The notes beneath the pieces are model-generated. The model saw only the letters and a program-made list of their open reading frames with translations, ran no database searches and had not been told where the DNA came from. From NCBI GenBank assembly GCA_944383265.1, contig CALWOX010000003.1, forward strand, positions 186,001 through 250,000: a stretch of 64,000 nt of DNA. The letters run 5' to 3'. The DNA is from an uncultured Lachnospiraceae bacterium. Lineage in GTDB: Bacteria; Bacillota; Clostridia; Lachnospirales; Lachnospiraceae. Each line of letters starts with the position of its first letter. Position 1 is the stretch's first letter. This document shows positions 7,830 through 16,787 of this stretch, in pieces. The translations under genes and the position numbers were made by a program.

Positions 7830-8094
7830 TTTCCATGCCTTCCAGTTCCTCTAAAGTTTTTACGACAGTCTTGCCGGCCTCCATCTGTTTTATGCTCTCA
7901 TGCAATGCGCTTATATTTTGGGAACTGTAAAAAGGGTCTGCCTTTACTTCAAACGGAAGCTTGTCTTCTCTCAACACAGCCTTGATAAACATATTTACCG
8001 CAACTGATACATTCATACCGGTCTGGCTGCAAAAATTTTCAAATCGTTTCTTATCATTTTCATCAATTCTTATGCTCATTGTAGTCTGTGCCAT
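7822..8094 (-). CDS. relB: RelB/DinJ-family antitoxin
   Basis: 90 residues. The N-terminal ribbon-helix-helix part MAQTTMSIRIDENDKKRFEN followed by CSQTGMNVSVAVNMFIKAV is typical of RelB/DinJ antitoxins, which bind and neutralise a YoeB/RelE toxin and repress their own promoter as a dimer. The C-terminal acidic part would wrap the toxin. The stop codon overlaps the start of yoeB by eight bases (ATGAGTAA), as in other TA operons. TAAGGAGGT precedes the ATG. A strong promoter with a 14-base inverted repeat lies just upstream. The antitoxin frame is intact although the toxin frame is not. Confidence 0.9.
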   Translation of the reverse strand: MAQTTMSIRIDENDKKRFENFCSQTGMNVSVAVNMFIKAVLREDKLPFEVKADPFYSSQNISALHESIKQMEAGKTVVKTLEELEGMENE

Positions 8095-8115
8095 ATCAAT
8101 TACCTCCTTAATAGA

Positions 8116-8158
8116 ATTGTAACATATTGTGCGATATTGTCAATACAATATATTACAA
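8116..8158 (-). promoter_or_regulatory. Promoter and palindromic operator of the relB-yoeB module
   Basis: Minus strand TTGACA (8143-8138), 16 bases, TACAAT (8121-8116). The promoter is bracketed by an inverted repeat: TTGTAACATATTGT (8117-8130) and ACAATATATTACAA (8145-8158), 13 of 14 positions complementary. This fits autorepression by the ribbon-helix-helix antitoxin. Confidence 0.75.
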
Positions 8159-8441
8159 TTTATAGATGAAAAACAATTTTCTTTTCTGTTTTCTGTCATA
8201 TATCCAAAACTTTAATATGGTTGTTTTTTTATACATATCGTTGTCCCAATTGTATTTATAATTATTAAATACATCAAACAGAAAAAATAAATCACCTTTT
8301 AAATCAGATTTTTCCTTATGCACAAGGAAATTCATAATTTCTTGCTGCATATGTGCCGGACTGCCGCAACTCCTCCGGCTGATGATTGCAAAAATCCGAT
8401 ATAACTTTTTCATTCATAAGAGCCTTTGCAAATTCTGCAAG
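8159..8441. other. AT-rich spacer with no supported gene
   Basis: Between the toxin-antitoxin promoter and the MATE gene. It holds a minus-strand frame of 86 codons with low-complexity, Lys/Phe/Tyr-rich sequence, no ribosome site and no recognisable family. A second short frame at its upstream end overlaps it. Possibly debris of a decayed gene; I see no terminator with a T run. Confidence 0.4.
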
Positions 8442-9824
8442 TTATTGTATTTTCAGTCCCTTTTTCCTCACCAAATAATACCCTACCCCCACAGCATCCG
8501 CAAGGAACCAGCCGATTGGCACTGACCACCATATTCCTACTACTCCTATTGTAGGTATTGCCGAGAGAGCGTATGCAAGCGCCACTCTTGTACCCAGTGA
8601 AAATACAGTCAACACCACCGACATTCCCGGGCGTCCTATTGCTCTGTAGAATCCGTAGAGAAGGAAAAGCCCTCCTATCAAAGGATAAAAGGCTCCCTCT
8701 ATCCTGAGGTACCTCACACCCTCGGCTATTACCGCTGTCTCTCCTGCATCTATAAACATAGCCATGAGTTGTCCCGCAAATATAAAAACAAGGATCGATA
8801 CTATAAGGCTGAAGCCCGCTGAGGTCAAAACCGCGACCTTTATGCCCCTGTTTATTCTGTCCTGCCGCTTTGCTCCGAAGTTTTGAGCCACAAATATTGA
8901 AAAAGCGTTTCCGAAGTCCTGAACGGGAAGATATGCAAATGCGTCTATCTTTACCGCCGCGGCAAAGGACGCCATGACTGTGGTTCCGAAGCTGTTGACA
9001 AGCCCCTGTACCGCAAGTATTCCAAGGTTCATTATGGACTGCTGCATACAGGTGAGGGTGGAAAAACTCGTGATCTCCTTTATCCGCGCCATTCTTAGCT
9101 TTATTGTCTTGTCTGATTTCAAGAGCTCAGGGAATTTCAGCTTCGTGTATACCGTTATGCCTATTCCGGATACGTATTGCGATATAACTGTGGCCTCCGC
9201 TGCTCCCGCCACGCCTCTGTCGAGGACCGCCACAAATATCAGGTCAAGGATTATGTTAAGCCCTGCCGATACCGCAAGGAAAAGAAGCGGCACAAGGGAA
9301 TTTCCCAAGGATCTTAAAAGTGAGGCAAAAAAGTTGTACAAAAATATTCCTATCATCCCCGCAAAGATGACCACAAGATAGTCCTTCATAAGGCTTACAA
9401 GCTCTGTAGGAGTACGCAGGGCCCATATGATAAAGTCTATGCCTGCAAAGATAAGTATGTTGAGAACCACTGTCACTGTAAGAAGCAGCGCGAAGGAGGC
9501 GAGTATCCCCTCCTTTAAGCCGTGCATATCCTTCTCGCCGAATCTCATGGAAAAGACGGTTCCGCTTCCCATGGCAAGTCCAAGTATCACAGAAGTGAGA
9601 AAGGTCATAAGTGCAAAAGCGGAACCTACCGCCGCCAGAGCGTCCGCTCCCAGAAATCGCCCTACTATAAGTGTATCGGCTATGTTGTAGCATTGCTGCA
9701 AGAGGTCACCCAGTATCATAGGTATTGCAAACAGCAAAAGTTTCTTCATTACAGGGCCCTTTGTGAGCTCATTTCCTGCACTGCTTTTTTGATTTTCCAC
9801 TTCAATATCCGTTATGTCTGCCAT
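8442..9824 (-). CDS. MATE-family multidrug/sodium antiporter
   Basis: 460 residues, the usual size of the MATE family of membrane exporters, which expel drugs, dyes or metabolites in exchange for Na+ or H+. Twelve hydrophobic segments are visible in two homologous halves: the first begins PVMKKLLLFAIPMILGDLLQ and QCYNIADTLIVGRFLGADAL, and the second half begins near ISTLTCMQQSIMNLGILAVQ-like sequence with GLVNSFGTTVMASFAAAVKI. The NIADTLIVGRF segment is a strong MATE signature. The ATG at 9824 lies behind a weak GGACAG site. Substrate cannot be told from sequence. It stands alone, between the toxin-antitoxin module and the Asp-rich protein gene. Confidence 0.9.
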   Translation of the reverse strand: MADITDIEVENQKSSAGNELTKGPVMKKLLLFAIPMILGDLLQQCYNIADTLIVGRFLGADALAAVGSAFALMTFLTSVILGLAMGSGTVFSMRFGEKDMHGLKEGILASFALLLTVTVVLNILIFAGIDFIIWALRTPTELVSLMKDYLVVIFAGMIGIFLYNFFASLLRSLGNSLVPLLFLAVSAGLNIILDLIFVAVLDRGVAGAAEATVISQYVSGIGITVYTKLKFPELLKSDKTIKLRMARIKEITSFSTLTCMQQSIMNLGILAVQGLVNSFGTTVMASFAAAVKIDAFAYLPVQDFGNAFSIFVAQNFGAKRQDRINRGIKVAVLTSAGFSLIVSILVFIFAGQLMAMFIDAGETAVIAEGVRYLRIEGAFYPLIGGLFLLYGFYRAIGRPGMSVVLTVFSLGTRVALAYALSAIPTIGVVGIWWSVPIGWFLADAVGVGYYLVRKKGLKIQ

Positions 9825-9871
9825 TATATGTCTGTCCTTTCACCATTTTTTCATGCCGGTAAACGTTCCTC

Positions 9872-9900
9872 AGCATAGCCAAAAACCATACTTTTTTCAA
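9872..9900 (-). promoter_or_regulatory. Predicted promoter of the MATE gene
   Basis: Minus strand TTGAAA (9900-9895), 17 bases, TATGCT (9877-9872). Leader about 40 bases. Confidence 0.45.
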
Positions 9901-10002
9901 CAGTTTTCTATCAAATTCAGTAAAAACATCCCTTGATTTTAAATTTTTACGAGTATATTTGAATTTTTTGCCGTTCTAATAAATATTTAAAAATTATTCA
10001 AA

Positions 10003-10034
10003 TTAAAAGACGAGCCCGGGTTTCCCGCACTCGC
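10003..10034 (-). terminator. Intrinsic terminator of the Asp-rich protein gene
   Basis: Minus strand CGAGTGCGGG-AAA-CCCGGGCTCG (10033-10011) followed by TCTTTTAATTT. About 60 bases after the stop codon. Confidence 0.75.
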
Positions 10035-10093
10035 CTTATCATCTCAATTAATTATCAGCTGTTTTCTGCCTTTGATCCGCCATCGATCAGCGA

Positions 10094-10645
10094 CTAATCA
10101 TCATATCTGTCATCCCAATCGTCATCATCATCGTCATAGCGGTCATCCCAATCGTCGTCATCGTCATCATCATAGCGATCGTCCCAATCATCGTCATACC
10201 GATCATCTCTGTCATCGTCATATCTGTCGTCATCGTAGAGATCATCATAAATGTCATCCCTGTCATCATCGAATCGATCGTCTCTGTCTCTGTGGTCCCA
10301 CTCTCCGTCATCGTCCACCCAATATCCGTCAGGTGTATAGGCGTTTGTAAGGAGCGATCCGTCCGCATTGAGATAATACCAGTCATCATCGTCAAGTCTT
10401 ATCCAGCCTGTCTTCATGTAGCCGTAGGGATCAAAGTAATACCATTTCCCGTCAATAAATCTCCACCCGTTTTTGGCGTAGTCATCATAGTCGAAATCAT
10501 CCTCGTCATGGTCATCATCGTCGTCATCGATCTCGTACCACCAACCGTTTGAATCCTGTCTCCACTCGTCAGCAGAAGATGCAACCGGCAAAGCCATACT
10601 CAGCAGAGCCGCCGAGCAGAGAGCCAATAAAGCTTTCTTTTTCAT
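10094..10645 (-). CDS. Secreted cell-wall-binding-repeat protein with an extremely Asp-rich C-terminal tail
   Basis: 183 residues. A signal peptide (MKKKALLALCSAALLSMALP, cleavage near ASSADEW) is followed by two or three choline-binding/cell-wall-binding-like repeats: WRQDSNGWWYEI, NGWRFIDGKWYYFDPYGYM, TGWIRLDDDDWYYLNADGS. From about residue 115 to the end the protein is almost only Asp, Arg and Tyr with occasional Trp, in near-repeats of the form DDRYDDD or DDWDDRYDD; poly-Asp runs also interrupt the first repeat. GAGGAAAAAT precedes the ATG. The aromatic repeats suggest attachment to wall glycans or teichoic acid; the tail could bind Ca2+ or other cations at the surface. Function is not known. 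The DNA is a GATGAC-type microsatellite and may vary in length. Confidence 0.8.
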   Translation of the reverse strand: MKKKALLALCSAALLSMALPVASSADEWRQDSNGWWYEIDDDDDDHDEDDFDYDDYAKNGWRFIDGKWYYFDPYGYMKTGWIRLDDDDWYYLNADGSLLTNAYTPDGYWVDDDGEWDHRDRDDRFDDDRDDIYDDLYDDDRYDDDRDDRYDDDWDDRYDDDDDDDWDDRYDDDDDDWDDRYDD

Positions 10646-10815
10646 TAATTTTTCCTCCTGTCAGTTGTATTGCTTCCATTTCGGGTAAGTAAATTTTATC
10701 ATACCGACAGATTTCTTACTGTTAAATTTGTGTAAAATTCATAACATGGAGAAAGCTTTTTTCTTACAATTATTTTACATTTATAATTGCATAAAACCCA
10801 CTCGACAACTTCTGT

Positions 10816-11844
10816 TTATATCTGCTCATCGTATAAATGACAGGCCACAGAATGTCCCTTTTCCACTTCCCGAAGCTGCGGCATTTCTCTCGCGCATATC
10901 TCCTTTGCAAATTTGCATCGATTTATGAATCTGCAGCCCTTTGGAGGATCTGTCGGGCTCGGAAGCTCACCCTGAAGCTTTATCCTCTCTCTTTCCTTTT
11001 CCACCTTCGGATCGGGTATGGGAATTGCCGAAAGGAGCGCCTTTGTGTATGGGTGCTTGGGGTCACTGTAAAGGCTCTTTGAATCTGTTATCTCGGCTAT
11101 GGTTCCGAGATACATAACTATTATCCTGTCCGAGACATATTTTACCATCGAAAGGTCGTGAGCTATGAACATGAACGTAAGCTCCTTCTCTCTTTTAAGC
11201 TTTGAGAGAAGATTTACTATCTGAGCCTGAATCGAGACGTCAAGTGCTGATATAGGTTCATCGCACACTACAAAATCAGGTTCCACAGCGAGAGCTCTTG
11301 CTATACCTATCCTCTGTCTCTGACCTCCGGAGAATTCATGGACATATCTGTTTGCGTGCTCGGGATTTAATCCTACCATCTCCAAAAGCTCAACCGCTCT
11401 TTTATTGTATTCTTCCTTGCTTTTGCACATTTTGTGGGCTCTGAGGCCTTCACATATGATGTCTCCGACTCTCATCTTCGGGTCAAGGGAGCTGTAAGGG
11501 TCCTGAAAGATTATCTGCACTTCCTTGGTGAAGCTTCTTTTTTCCGCTCCCCTAAGCTTGCTTATATCCTTACCCTTGTAGATCACCTCGCCGGATGTTG
11601 CAGGATACATTCCTATACAGGTCCTTGCACATGTAGTCTTTCCGCAGCCTGATTCTCCAACGATTCCGACGGTCTCTCCCTTATACACATCGAAGGAAAC
11701 ATCATCTACAGCCTTGAGAACGCTTTTCCCGCTCTGTTTGAAATATTTTTTCAGGTGCTTTACCTCTAATATCTTCTCTCGGTCTTTTACTTCCTCTTTG
11801 TCTTTTGTTCTCTCTTTATCTTTTATTTCCCCTCTGTCCATCAC
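10816..11844 (-). CDS. dppF: Peptide ABC transporter ATP-binding protein DppF/OppF
   Basis: 342 residues. Walker A GIVGESGCGKTTCAR, Q-loop IIFQDPYSSLDP, signature EFSGGQRQRIGIARAL, Walker B DFVVCDEPISALD and switch His in MFIAHDLSMVKYV are all intact. The C-terminal GCRFINRCKFAKEIC block is the oligopeptide-transporter extension with its Cys residues. This subunit hydrolyses ATP with DppD to drive peptide import. The N terminus has a charged stretch of about 20 residues (repeats of KDKE/KDRE) before the ABC domain, longer than usual. The start overlaps the dppD stop by four bases (ATGA), so the two are translationally coupled. It is the last gene of the dpp operon. Confidence 0.93.
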   Translation of the reverse strand: MMDRGEIKDKERTKDKEEVKDREKILEVKHLKKYFKQSGKSVLKAVDDVSFDVYKGETVGIVGESGCGKTTCARTCIGMYPATSGEVIYKGKDISKLRGAEKRSFTKEVQIIFQDPYSSLDPKMRVGDIICEGLRAHKMCKSKEEYNKRAVELLEMVGLNPEHANRYVHEFSGGQRQRIGIARALAVEPDFVVCDEPISALDVSIQAQIVNLLSKLKREKELTFMFIAHDLSMVKYVSDRIIVMYLGTIAEITDSKSLYSDPKHPYTKALLSAIPIPDPKVEKERERIKLQGELPSPTDPPKGCRFINRCKFAKEICAREMPQLREVEKGHSVACHLYDEQI

Positions 11845-12848
11845 TCCTCCACTTCCCCGAAGAGTCCCTCGGCATATTCGTGGTATTTCCAGCAGTGAGC
11901 CGTATGTCCCTCGTTAAATTCATAGCAGGGCGGCTCCTCTTTTGTGCATATCTCCATGCAATAGGGGCACCTTCCCGCAAATGCACATCCCTTTGGAGGG
12001 TCTGTCATATCAGGCGGAGCTCCCTCTATAAATTCAAGTTCTTTTTCTTCATCAAGATCAAGTCTCGGCACAGAATTCAAAAGAGCTCTTGTGTAGGGAT
12101 GCTTTGTTTTATAAAAAATATCCTCGGAGCTTCCCTCTTCGACTACCTTTCCTGCATACATGACTATTATTCTCTCTGCCATGTCGGCTACTACTCCAAG
12201 ATCATGAGTGATCATTATAACAGCTGTGTTATGCTCCTTAACAAGCTCTTTTATCAGATCTATAATGTCCGCCTGAATAGTAACGTCAAGGGCTGTAGTA
12301 GGCTCGTCGGCTATTAAAAGCCCGGGATTGCAGGCTATAGCGATAGCTATCATTATCCTCTGTCTCATTCCTCCTGAGAACTCATGTGGATATGCCTTGT
12401 ATCTTTTTTCGGGATTCGGTATCCCCACTGCAGTAAGGAGTCTTACAGTCTCAGAATAGGCCTCCTTTTTGTCCTTTATTCCATGCAGTTTCAGCTTTTC
12501 CTCTATCTGATGCCCAACTGTAAGGGTGGGATTCAATGCGGCGAGAGCATCCTGAAAAATGATGGCACAATCTCCGCCTCTGTAACGCTGCCATTCCTTC
12601 TCACTGAATTTTGTTATATCCCTGCCGTCAAATATTATTTCGCTTCCCTCTTTTATCTCTCCGGGAGGGCATTGGGTAAGCCCCATGACAGTCCTTGCTG
12701 TTACGGATTTTCCGCAGCCTGACTCTCCTACTATTGCCACAGACTCACCCTCGTTTACGTGAAAGCTGACTCCCCTTACCGCCTCCACCTCTCCCGAATA
12801 GCTGTGAAAGGAAACTCTTAAGTTCTTAACTTCCAATAATTTTTTCAT
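11841..12848 (-). CDS. dppD: Peptide ABC transporter ATP-binding protein DppD/OppD
   Basis: 335 residues with Walker A AIVGESGCGKSVTAR, Q-loop AIIFQDALAALNP, signature EFSGGMRQRIMIAIAI, Walker B LLIADEPTTALD, the switch His in MITHDLGVVADM, and the C-terminal oligopeptide extension (PPKGCAFAGRCPYCMEIC). It pairs with DppF to form the ATPase dimer at the inner face of the membrane. It lies 56 bases after dppC and overlaps dppF by four bases. All catalytic motifs are intact. Confidence 0.93.
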   Translation of the reverse strand: MKKLLEVKNLRVSFHSYSGEVEAVRGVSFHVNEGESVAIVGESGCGKSVTARTVMGLTQCPPGEIKEGSEIIFDGRDITKFSEKEWQRYRGGDCAIIFQDALAALNPTLTVGHQIEEKLKLHGIKDKKEAYSETVRLLTAVGIPNPEKRYKAYPHEFSGGMRQRIMIAIAIACNPGLLIADEPTTALDVTIQADIIDLIKELVKEHNTAVIMITHDLGVVADMAERIIVMYAGKVVEEGSSEDIFYKTKHPYTRALLNSVPRLDLDEEKELEFIEGAPPDMTDPPKGCAFAGRCPYCMEICTKEEPPCYEFNEGHTAHCWKYHEYAEGLFGEVEE

Positions 12849-12904
12849 TTCTCGCTTCTACCTTTTGAAAAAACTTAATTTTTCGTATTACAATAAGACT
12901 GTCC

Positions 12905-13837
12905 CTAATTCAATTTAGGATCAAGAGCCTGCTGCAGCGCATCACCGATTATATTAAAGCAAAGCACAGTAAGGAGTATAAATATACCCGGCACTAATGC
13001 CAAAAGCGGATCATATAGCATCCATTGCTGCGCTCCCTGAAGCATTGAGCCCCAAGAAGACTTCGGAAGCTGAACTCCGTATCCCAAAAAGCTTAATGTA
13101 GATTCATCAAGTATAGCGTTTGCTATGGCAAGGGATGCCGCCACTATTATCTGTGAGGTCATATTCGGTATTATGTGCTTTATTATTATAATGTGGTGAC
13201 TTACCCCGAGAGTTTTTGCCGCAAGGACGTAGTCTCTCTCCTTCACAGTAAGAGTCTGCGCCCTGACTATCCTCGCAACTGAGGGCCATGAGAACATAGC
13301 AAGCATAAATACCAGCGTAGTCATTGTAGGCGGAACTATCGAATATATAACTATTATCAAAAGAAGGCTCGGTACAGACTGAAACATGTCAACGATACGC
13401 ATCAATATAACATCAGTCTTTCCTCCGCAGTAACCGCTCACAGTTCCCAAGAAAACTCCCACAATTACAGAAACAAGCATTGAAAGGACTCCCACAAGAA
13501 GAGATACTCTTCCTCCGTAAAGCACTCTTGTAAGCTCGTCTCTTCCCATCTCATCTGTTCCCAAAATATGTTCGGCAGACGGCGCGGCCATCTTGTTTAC
13601 AAGATCCATCTCATCAGGATCATATGGGGACAGCGGCGCGCAAAGCGAGGCAATTATTATAATTACAAGTATTATCAGGCAGCAAAGTGCGGCCTTATTG
13701 CTCAAAAATACAGCTTTAAGATTCTGCCATGTAGTCCTTTCAGGGCCTATGTCTTGGTTTACCTTTTCTCTCGTTATCCTTCTGAAAAGCTCCCTGTTAA
13801 GAGCAGCCTTGTTTATCTCTGATATAAGTCGTGCCAT
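12905..13837 (-). CDS. dppC: Peptide ABC transporter permease DppC/OppC
   Basis: 310 residues. A cytoplasmic N-terminal arm is followed by a first membrane helix (AALCCLIILVIIIIASLCAP), the conserved LGTDEMGRDELTRVLYGGR of OppC-type permeases, and five more helices with the EAA loop AAKTLGVSHHIIIIKHIIPN (about 205-225), which contacts the ATPases. It forms the membrane channel with DppB. Only three bases separate it from dppB, so they are cotranscribed. Confidence 0.93.
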   Translation of the reverse strand: MARLISEINKAALNRELFRRITREKVNQDIGPERTTWQNLKAVFLSNKAALCCLIILVIIIIASLCAPLSPYDPDEMDLVNKMAAPSAEHILGTDEMGRDELTRVLYGGRVSLLVGVLSMLVSVIVGVFLGTVSGYCGGKTDVILMRIVDMFQSVPSLLLIIVIYSIVPPTMTTLVFMLAMFSWPSVARIVRAQTLTVKERDYVLAAKTLGVSHHIIIIKHIIPNMTSQIIVAASLAIANAILDESTLSFLGYGVQLPKSSWGSMLQGAQQWMLYDPLLALVPGIFILLTVLCFNIIGDALQQALDPKLN

Positions 13838-13840
13838 GGC

Positions 13841-14803
13841 CTACTCCTTTCCCTGCTTTATTCTGGGATCGGCAAATCCGTAAAGTATGTCCGCGAGGAA
13901 GTTCCCCAAAAGGAGTGCTATACATGACAGCATAGTTATTCCCATTATCATGGGGTAGTCCCTGTTGTTTACAGCACTCATTCCGAGCTGACCTATTCCG
14001 GGCCATGAAAATACCGACTCCACTACAAATGAGCCCGTTATGAACATTCCGAATCTGCTTCCCACAAGAGTAATGACCGGAAGCATGCAATTTTTCAGCA
14101 CATGGTAAAAGAGTATCCCTGTTCCGGAAGCTCCCTTTGACTTTGCGGTCATAACATACTCTTCCTTCATCTGAGTAATTGTGTTTGCTCGTATATATCT
14201 TACGAATACAGCTGTGTTATTTACAGACAATACCAGAGCGGGAAGTATTCCGTGCTTTATAAGATCCCATGTGCTGTCCACTCCGATAGTCCTCATGCCT
14301 CCGCTTGGAAGTATATTGAGCTTTAAGGAAAAAAGTATTATAAGAACTATTCCAAACCAAAATGCGGGGATTGATATTCCGAAATAGGTAAATGTGGATA
14401 TCAAATTGTCCTGCCACTTATTATTGTACATCCCCGCTATAAGCCCCAATGGCACAGCACAGACAATGGAAATGACTAGTGAAGCCGCCATGAGCCCTGC
14501 TGTTGCAGGTATCCTCTCAAATATCTGATCCTTAACAGGAAGTCTGTTTGATATTGAGGTACCCAGATCACCATTTAAAGTTTTCTTGGCCCAACCTATA
14601 TATTGATCCGTAACGGTTCCATTAAGGCCCAGCTCCTCCTTTAATGCTTCCTCCTGTTCCACAGTCATCTTGTGCATTCCAGGCTGTTTGTACATGGCAA
14701 GGGGATCCCCTGGAGAAAAATGTATTATTCCGAAGGAAAATACAGATACCAAAAAGAGTACAAATATCATCTGTACGGTTCTTTTAAATACAAAGGATTT
14801 CAT
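13841..14803 (-). CDS. dppB: Peptide ABC transporter permease DppB/OppB
   Basis: 320 residues. The N terminus has the OppB hallmark (first helix MIFVLFLVSVFSFGIIHFSP followed by GDP), then LGLNGTVTDQYIGWAKKTLN and GDLGTSI, and five further helices. The EAA loop is TAKSKGASGTGILFYHVLKN (about 217-236), and the C-terminal LADILYGFADPRI is typical of the family. It follows dppA by 95 bases and precedes dppC. It forms half of the membrane channel. Confidence 0.93.
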   Translation of the reverse strand: MKSFVFKRTVQMIFVLFLVSVFSFGIIHFSPGDPLAMYKQPGMHKMTVEQEEALKEELGLNGTVTDQYIGWAKKTLNGDLGTSISNRLPVKDQIFERIPATAGLMAASLVISIVCAVPLGLIAGMYNNKWQDNLISTFTYFGISIPAFWFGIVLIILFSLKLNILPSGGMRTIGVDSTWDLIKHGILPALVLSVNNTAVFVRYIRANTITQMKEEYVMTAKSKGASGTGILFYHVLKNCMLPVITLVGSRFGMFITGSFVVESVFSWPGIGQLGMSAVNNRDYPMIMGITMLSCIALLLGNFLADILYGFADPRIKQGKE

Positions 14804-14898
14804 GTATTCATGCTCTCTTTCTTTAAAAGGAGCTGCACGCCTTTATGCGACAGCTCCTGTAATCCAATCCGATCTATGCAATAATTTTGTTTCGGTTT

Positions 14899-16536
14899 TT
14901 AATCCTCAAAGTACAGCTTTGTGTAATCCTCAAATATGGGTGTTGTCTTTATAGTGTCTGTTCCCTTGAGGTTTGCTGTTGTTGCAAATACATAGTTGGG
15001 ATAAGCTATGGTATATACGCTCATGTCCTCAACAGCCTTCTGCTGGAGCTCCTTATAGATGGCAGCTCTCTCCGTCTCGTCAGAGGTAGCTCTTCCGTCA
15101 GCCCAGAGCTGTGCAACCGCATCCGAAACCTCAAGATTGATTCCCCATGTTCCGTCGTACATTCCCGCTACTATGTTGTCGGGATCTCCCACTGCTCCGT
15201 ATCCGTTTAAGTAGAGCTCATAGTCATCACCGTCAGCAAATACTATCTCAAAGAATCCGCTGTTCTCAACAGGCTGAACATCAAGGTTTACATTGATCTC
15301 CTTGAGCTGCTGCTGAATGATAAGAGCTGTCTCCTTCATGAATACCCTGTCAGCATTGTAATAGAGCTTTATGGTCTTTCCTGAAAGTCCCGACTCCTCC
15401 GCAAGCTGCTTTGCCCTCTCAAGATCCTGCTCCATAGGTACACAGTCCGCGTCATAATAGAGCGTCATATTTGAGAAAATCGAATTTGCAGGTACAGCCA
15501 TTCCGTCTCCGTAAGCTCCCTGAACTATCTCATCTCTGTTAAGAGCAAGCGATACAGCCTCCTTAGCCTTAGGGTCAGCCCAGGTAGGTGAGAACTTGTT
15601 GAATGCCATGTAATTTACTCTTCCTTCAGGATACTGAACAACTGTATAGTTCGGGTCTGACGAATACTTTGCCACAGCAGGGGCATTCGCAAGCTCAATG
15701 AAGTTTACCTCCCCGTTCATGAAAGCAACCTCCTGAGTGTCAGCGCTCATAACCCTGTATGTAACCTTTGAAATTGCGGGAGCACCCATGTAATAATTCT
15801 CATTGGCCTCGCATGTAAGGTACTGGTCCTCAACGAAATCAACTACCTTATAGGGACCTGAGCCTATTCCTGTGAGATTGGCCTCGGACTCTACTATTGC
15901 GGGATCACCTCCATATACATGCTCGGGGATGACCTTAAGTCTTCCGAATATCTCGGGATATGAAGCTGAGGGTGAAGGAAGTGTCATCTTCACTGTAAGA
16001 TCATCCACTTTCTCGTAGTTTATGGGATCCTCACCTACATATACAAGATTAGCCTCACCTATTCCGTTGTTTGTGTCCGCGCAGCAGTCAAGTGTAAAGA
16101 TGATATCATCGGCTGTTATAGCCTCTCCGTCATGCCAGGTAAGTCCGTCCTTGAGCTTCACTGTAAGCTCGGTATTGTCATCGCTCATCTCATATGACTC
16201 AGCAAGATAGTATCTTGTCTCGTTTACATCCATAGCATAGAGCTCATCAAAGATGCCTCCAAGCATTATCCATCCCTCTTTGTAGCCTTCAAGCAGTGGA
16301 TTGAGCTTCTTTACACAGCTCGTAACAGGTATTATAAGTTCTCCATGTGACTCGGAAGCTGTGCTCTCCTTCGCTGCATCAGCCTCTGTTCCTGCCTCCG
16401 AAGCATCCGCTGTGGCTGTTGTCTCAGTCTGTGCAGAAGCGGCTGTTGTTTCCTGACTTGTGCCGGATGAACAAGCTGCAAGCATAGATGCCGCAGCAAA
16501 CAGACATAAAGATAATCCGATTTTTGCCTTTCTCAT
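14899..16536 (-). CDS. dppA: Peptide ABC transporter substrate-binding lipoprotein DppA/OppA
   Basis: 545 residues. A lipoprotein signal peptide (MRKAKIGLSLCLFAAASMLA, lipobox LAAC) is followed by a Ser/Thr/Ala-rich linker of about 45 residues and then the solute-binding protein family 5 domain: LKDGLTWHDGEAITADDIIF at about 130-150, and INYEKVDDLTVKMTLPSPSA. This family captures peptides, or sometimes nickel or opines, outside the membrane and passes them to DppBC. It is the first gene of dppABCDF. The ligand is not determinable; dipeptides or oligopeptides are most common. GGAGGAAAT precedes the ATG. Confidence 0.93.
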   Translation of the reverse strand: MRKAKIGLSLCLFAAASMLAACSSGTSQETTAASAQTETTATADASEAGTEADAAKESTASESHGELIIPVTSCVKKLNPLLEGYKEGWIMLGGIFDELYAMDVNETRYYLAESYEMSDDNTELTVKLKDGLTWHDGEAITADDIIFTLDCCADTNNGIGEANLVYVGEDPINYEKVDDLTVKMTLPSPSASYPEIFGRLKVIPEHVYGGDPAIVESEANLTGIGSGPYKVVDFVEDQYLTCEANENYYMGAPAISKVTYRVMSADTQEVAFMNGEVNFIELANAPAVAKYSSDPNYTVVQYPEGRVNYMAFNKFSPTWADPKAKEAVSLALNRDEIVQGAYGDGMAVPANSIFSNMTLYYDADCVPMEQDLERAKQLAEESGLSGKTIKLYYNADRVFMKETALIIQQQLKEINVNLDVQPVENSGFFEIVFADGDDYELYLNGYGAVGDPDNIVAGMYDGTWGINLEVSDAVAQLWADGRATSDETERAAIYKELQQKAVEDMSVYTIAYPNYVFATTANLKGTDTIKTTPIFEDYTKLYFED

Positions 16537-16591
16537 TATTTCCTCCCGAATAATTTATTTTTATTCATTTTTGGCGTTTCAACCGAGATAT

Positions 16592-16619
16592 ATTTTATCA
16601 AGCTTTCTGGAAAAAGCAA
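16592..16619 (-). promoter_or_regulatory. Possible promoter of the dpp operon
   Basis: Minus strand TTGCTT (16619-16614), 16 bases, TAAAAT (16597-16592), about 55 bases before dppA. The -35 box is poor. The rest of 16620-16787 is AT-rich with no gene or clear site. Confidence 0.35.
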
Positions 16620-16787
16620 GATAGTAAAAAATGGCTCAAATTAGGGATTATCAAGAAGAATAGTTACAAAAAGTATCAGACTGTTGTCGGTATTCAAAGG
16701 TTTAATAAGTGCATAAATATATTAATTTTATTCAAAAAGAACAAAAAGATACAATCAGACCGTTTATATCAAATTGTACTTTATTTA

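Noticed and set aside
8153-8413. 86-codon frame on the minus strand between the toxin-antitoxin module and the MATE gene
   Set aside because: Low-complexity, AT-rich, no ribosome site, no recognisable family, and its 3' end runs into the antitoxin operator; an overlapping short frame is equally plausible.
9256-9693. 145-codon frame on the minus strand inside the MATE gene
   Set aside because: It is on the same strand in another frame, is rich in Arg/His/Cys and has no ribosome site; the MATE frame is clearly the coding one.
10094-10280. Repeated DNA resembling a CRISPR or minisatellite array
   Set aside because: Units are short, in codon phase and vary as DDRYDD-type codons; there are no unique spacers of constant length.
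10072-10395. Histidine-rich (plus strand) and Met/Thr-rich (minus strand, other frame) open frames over the Asp-rich tail
   Set aside because: They are shadows of the GAT/GAC repeat in the real gene; repeats leave all frames open.
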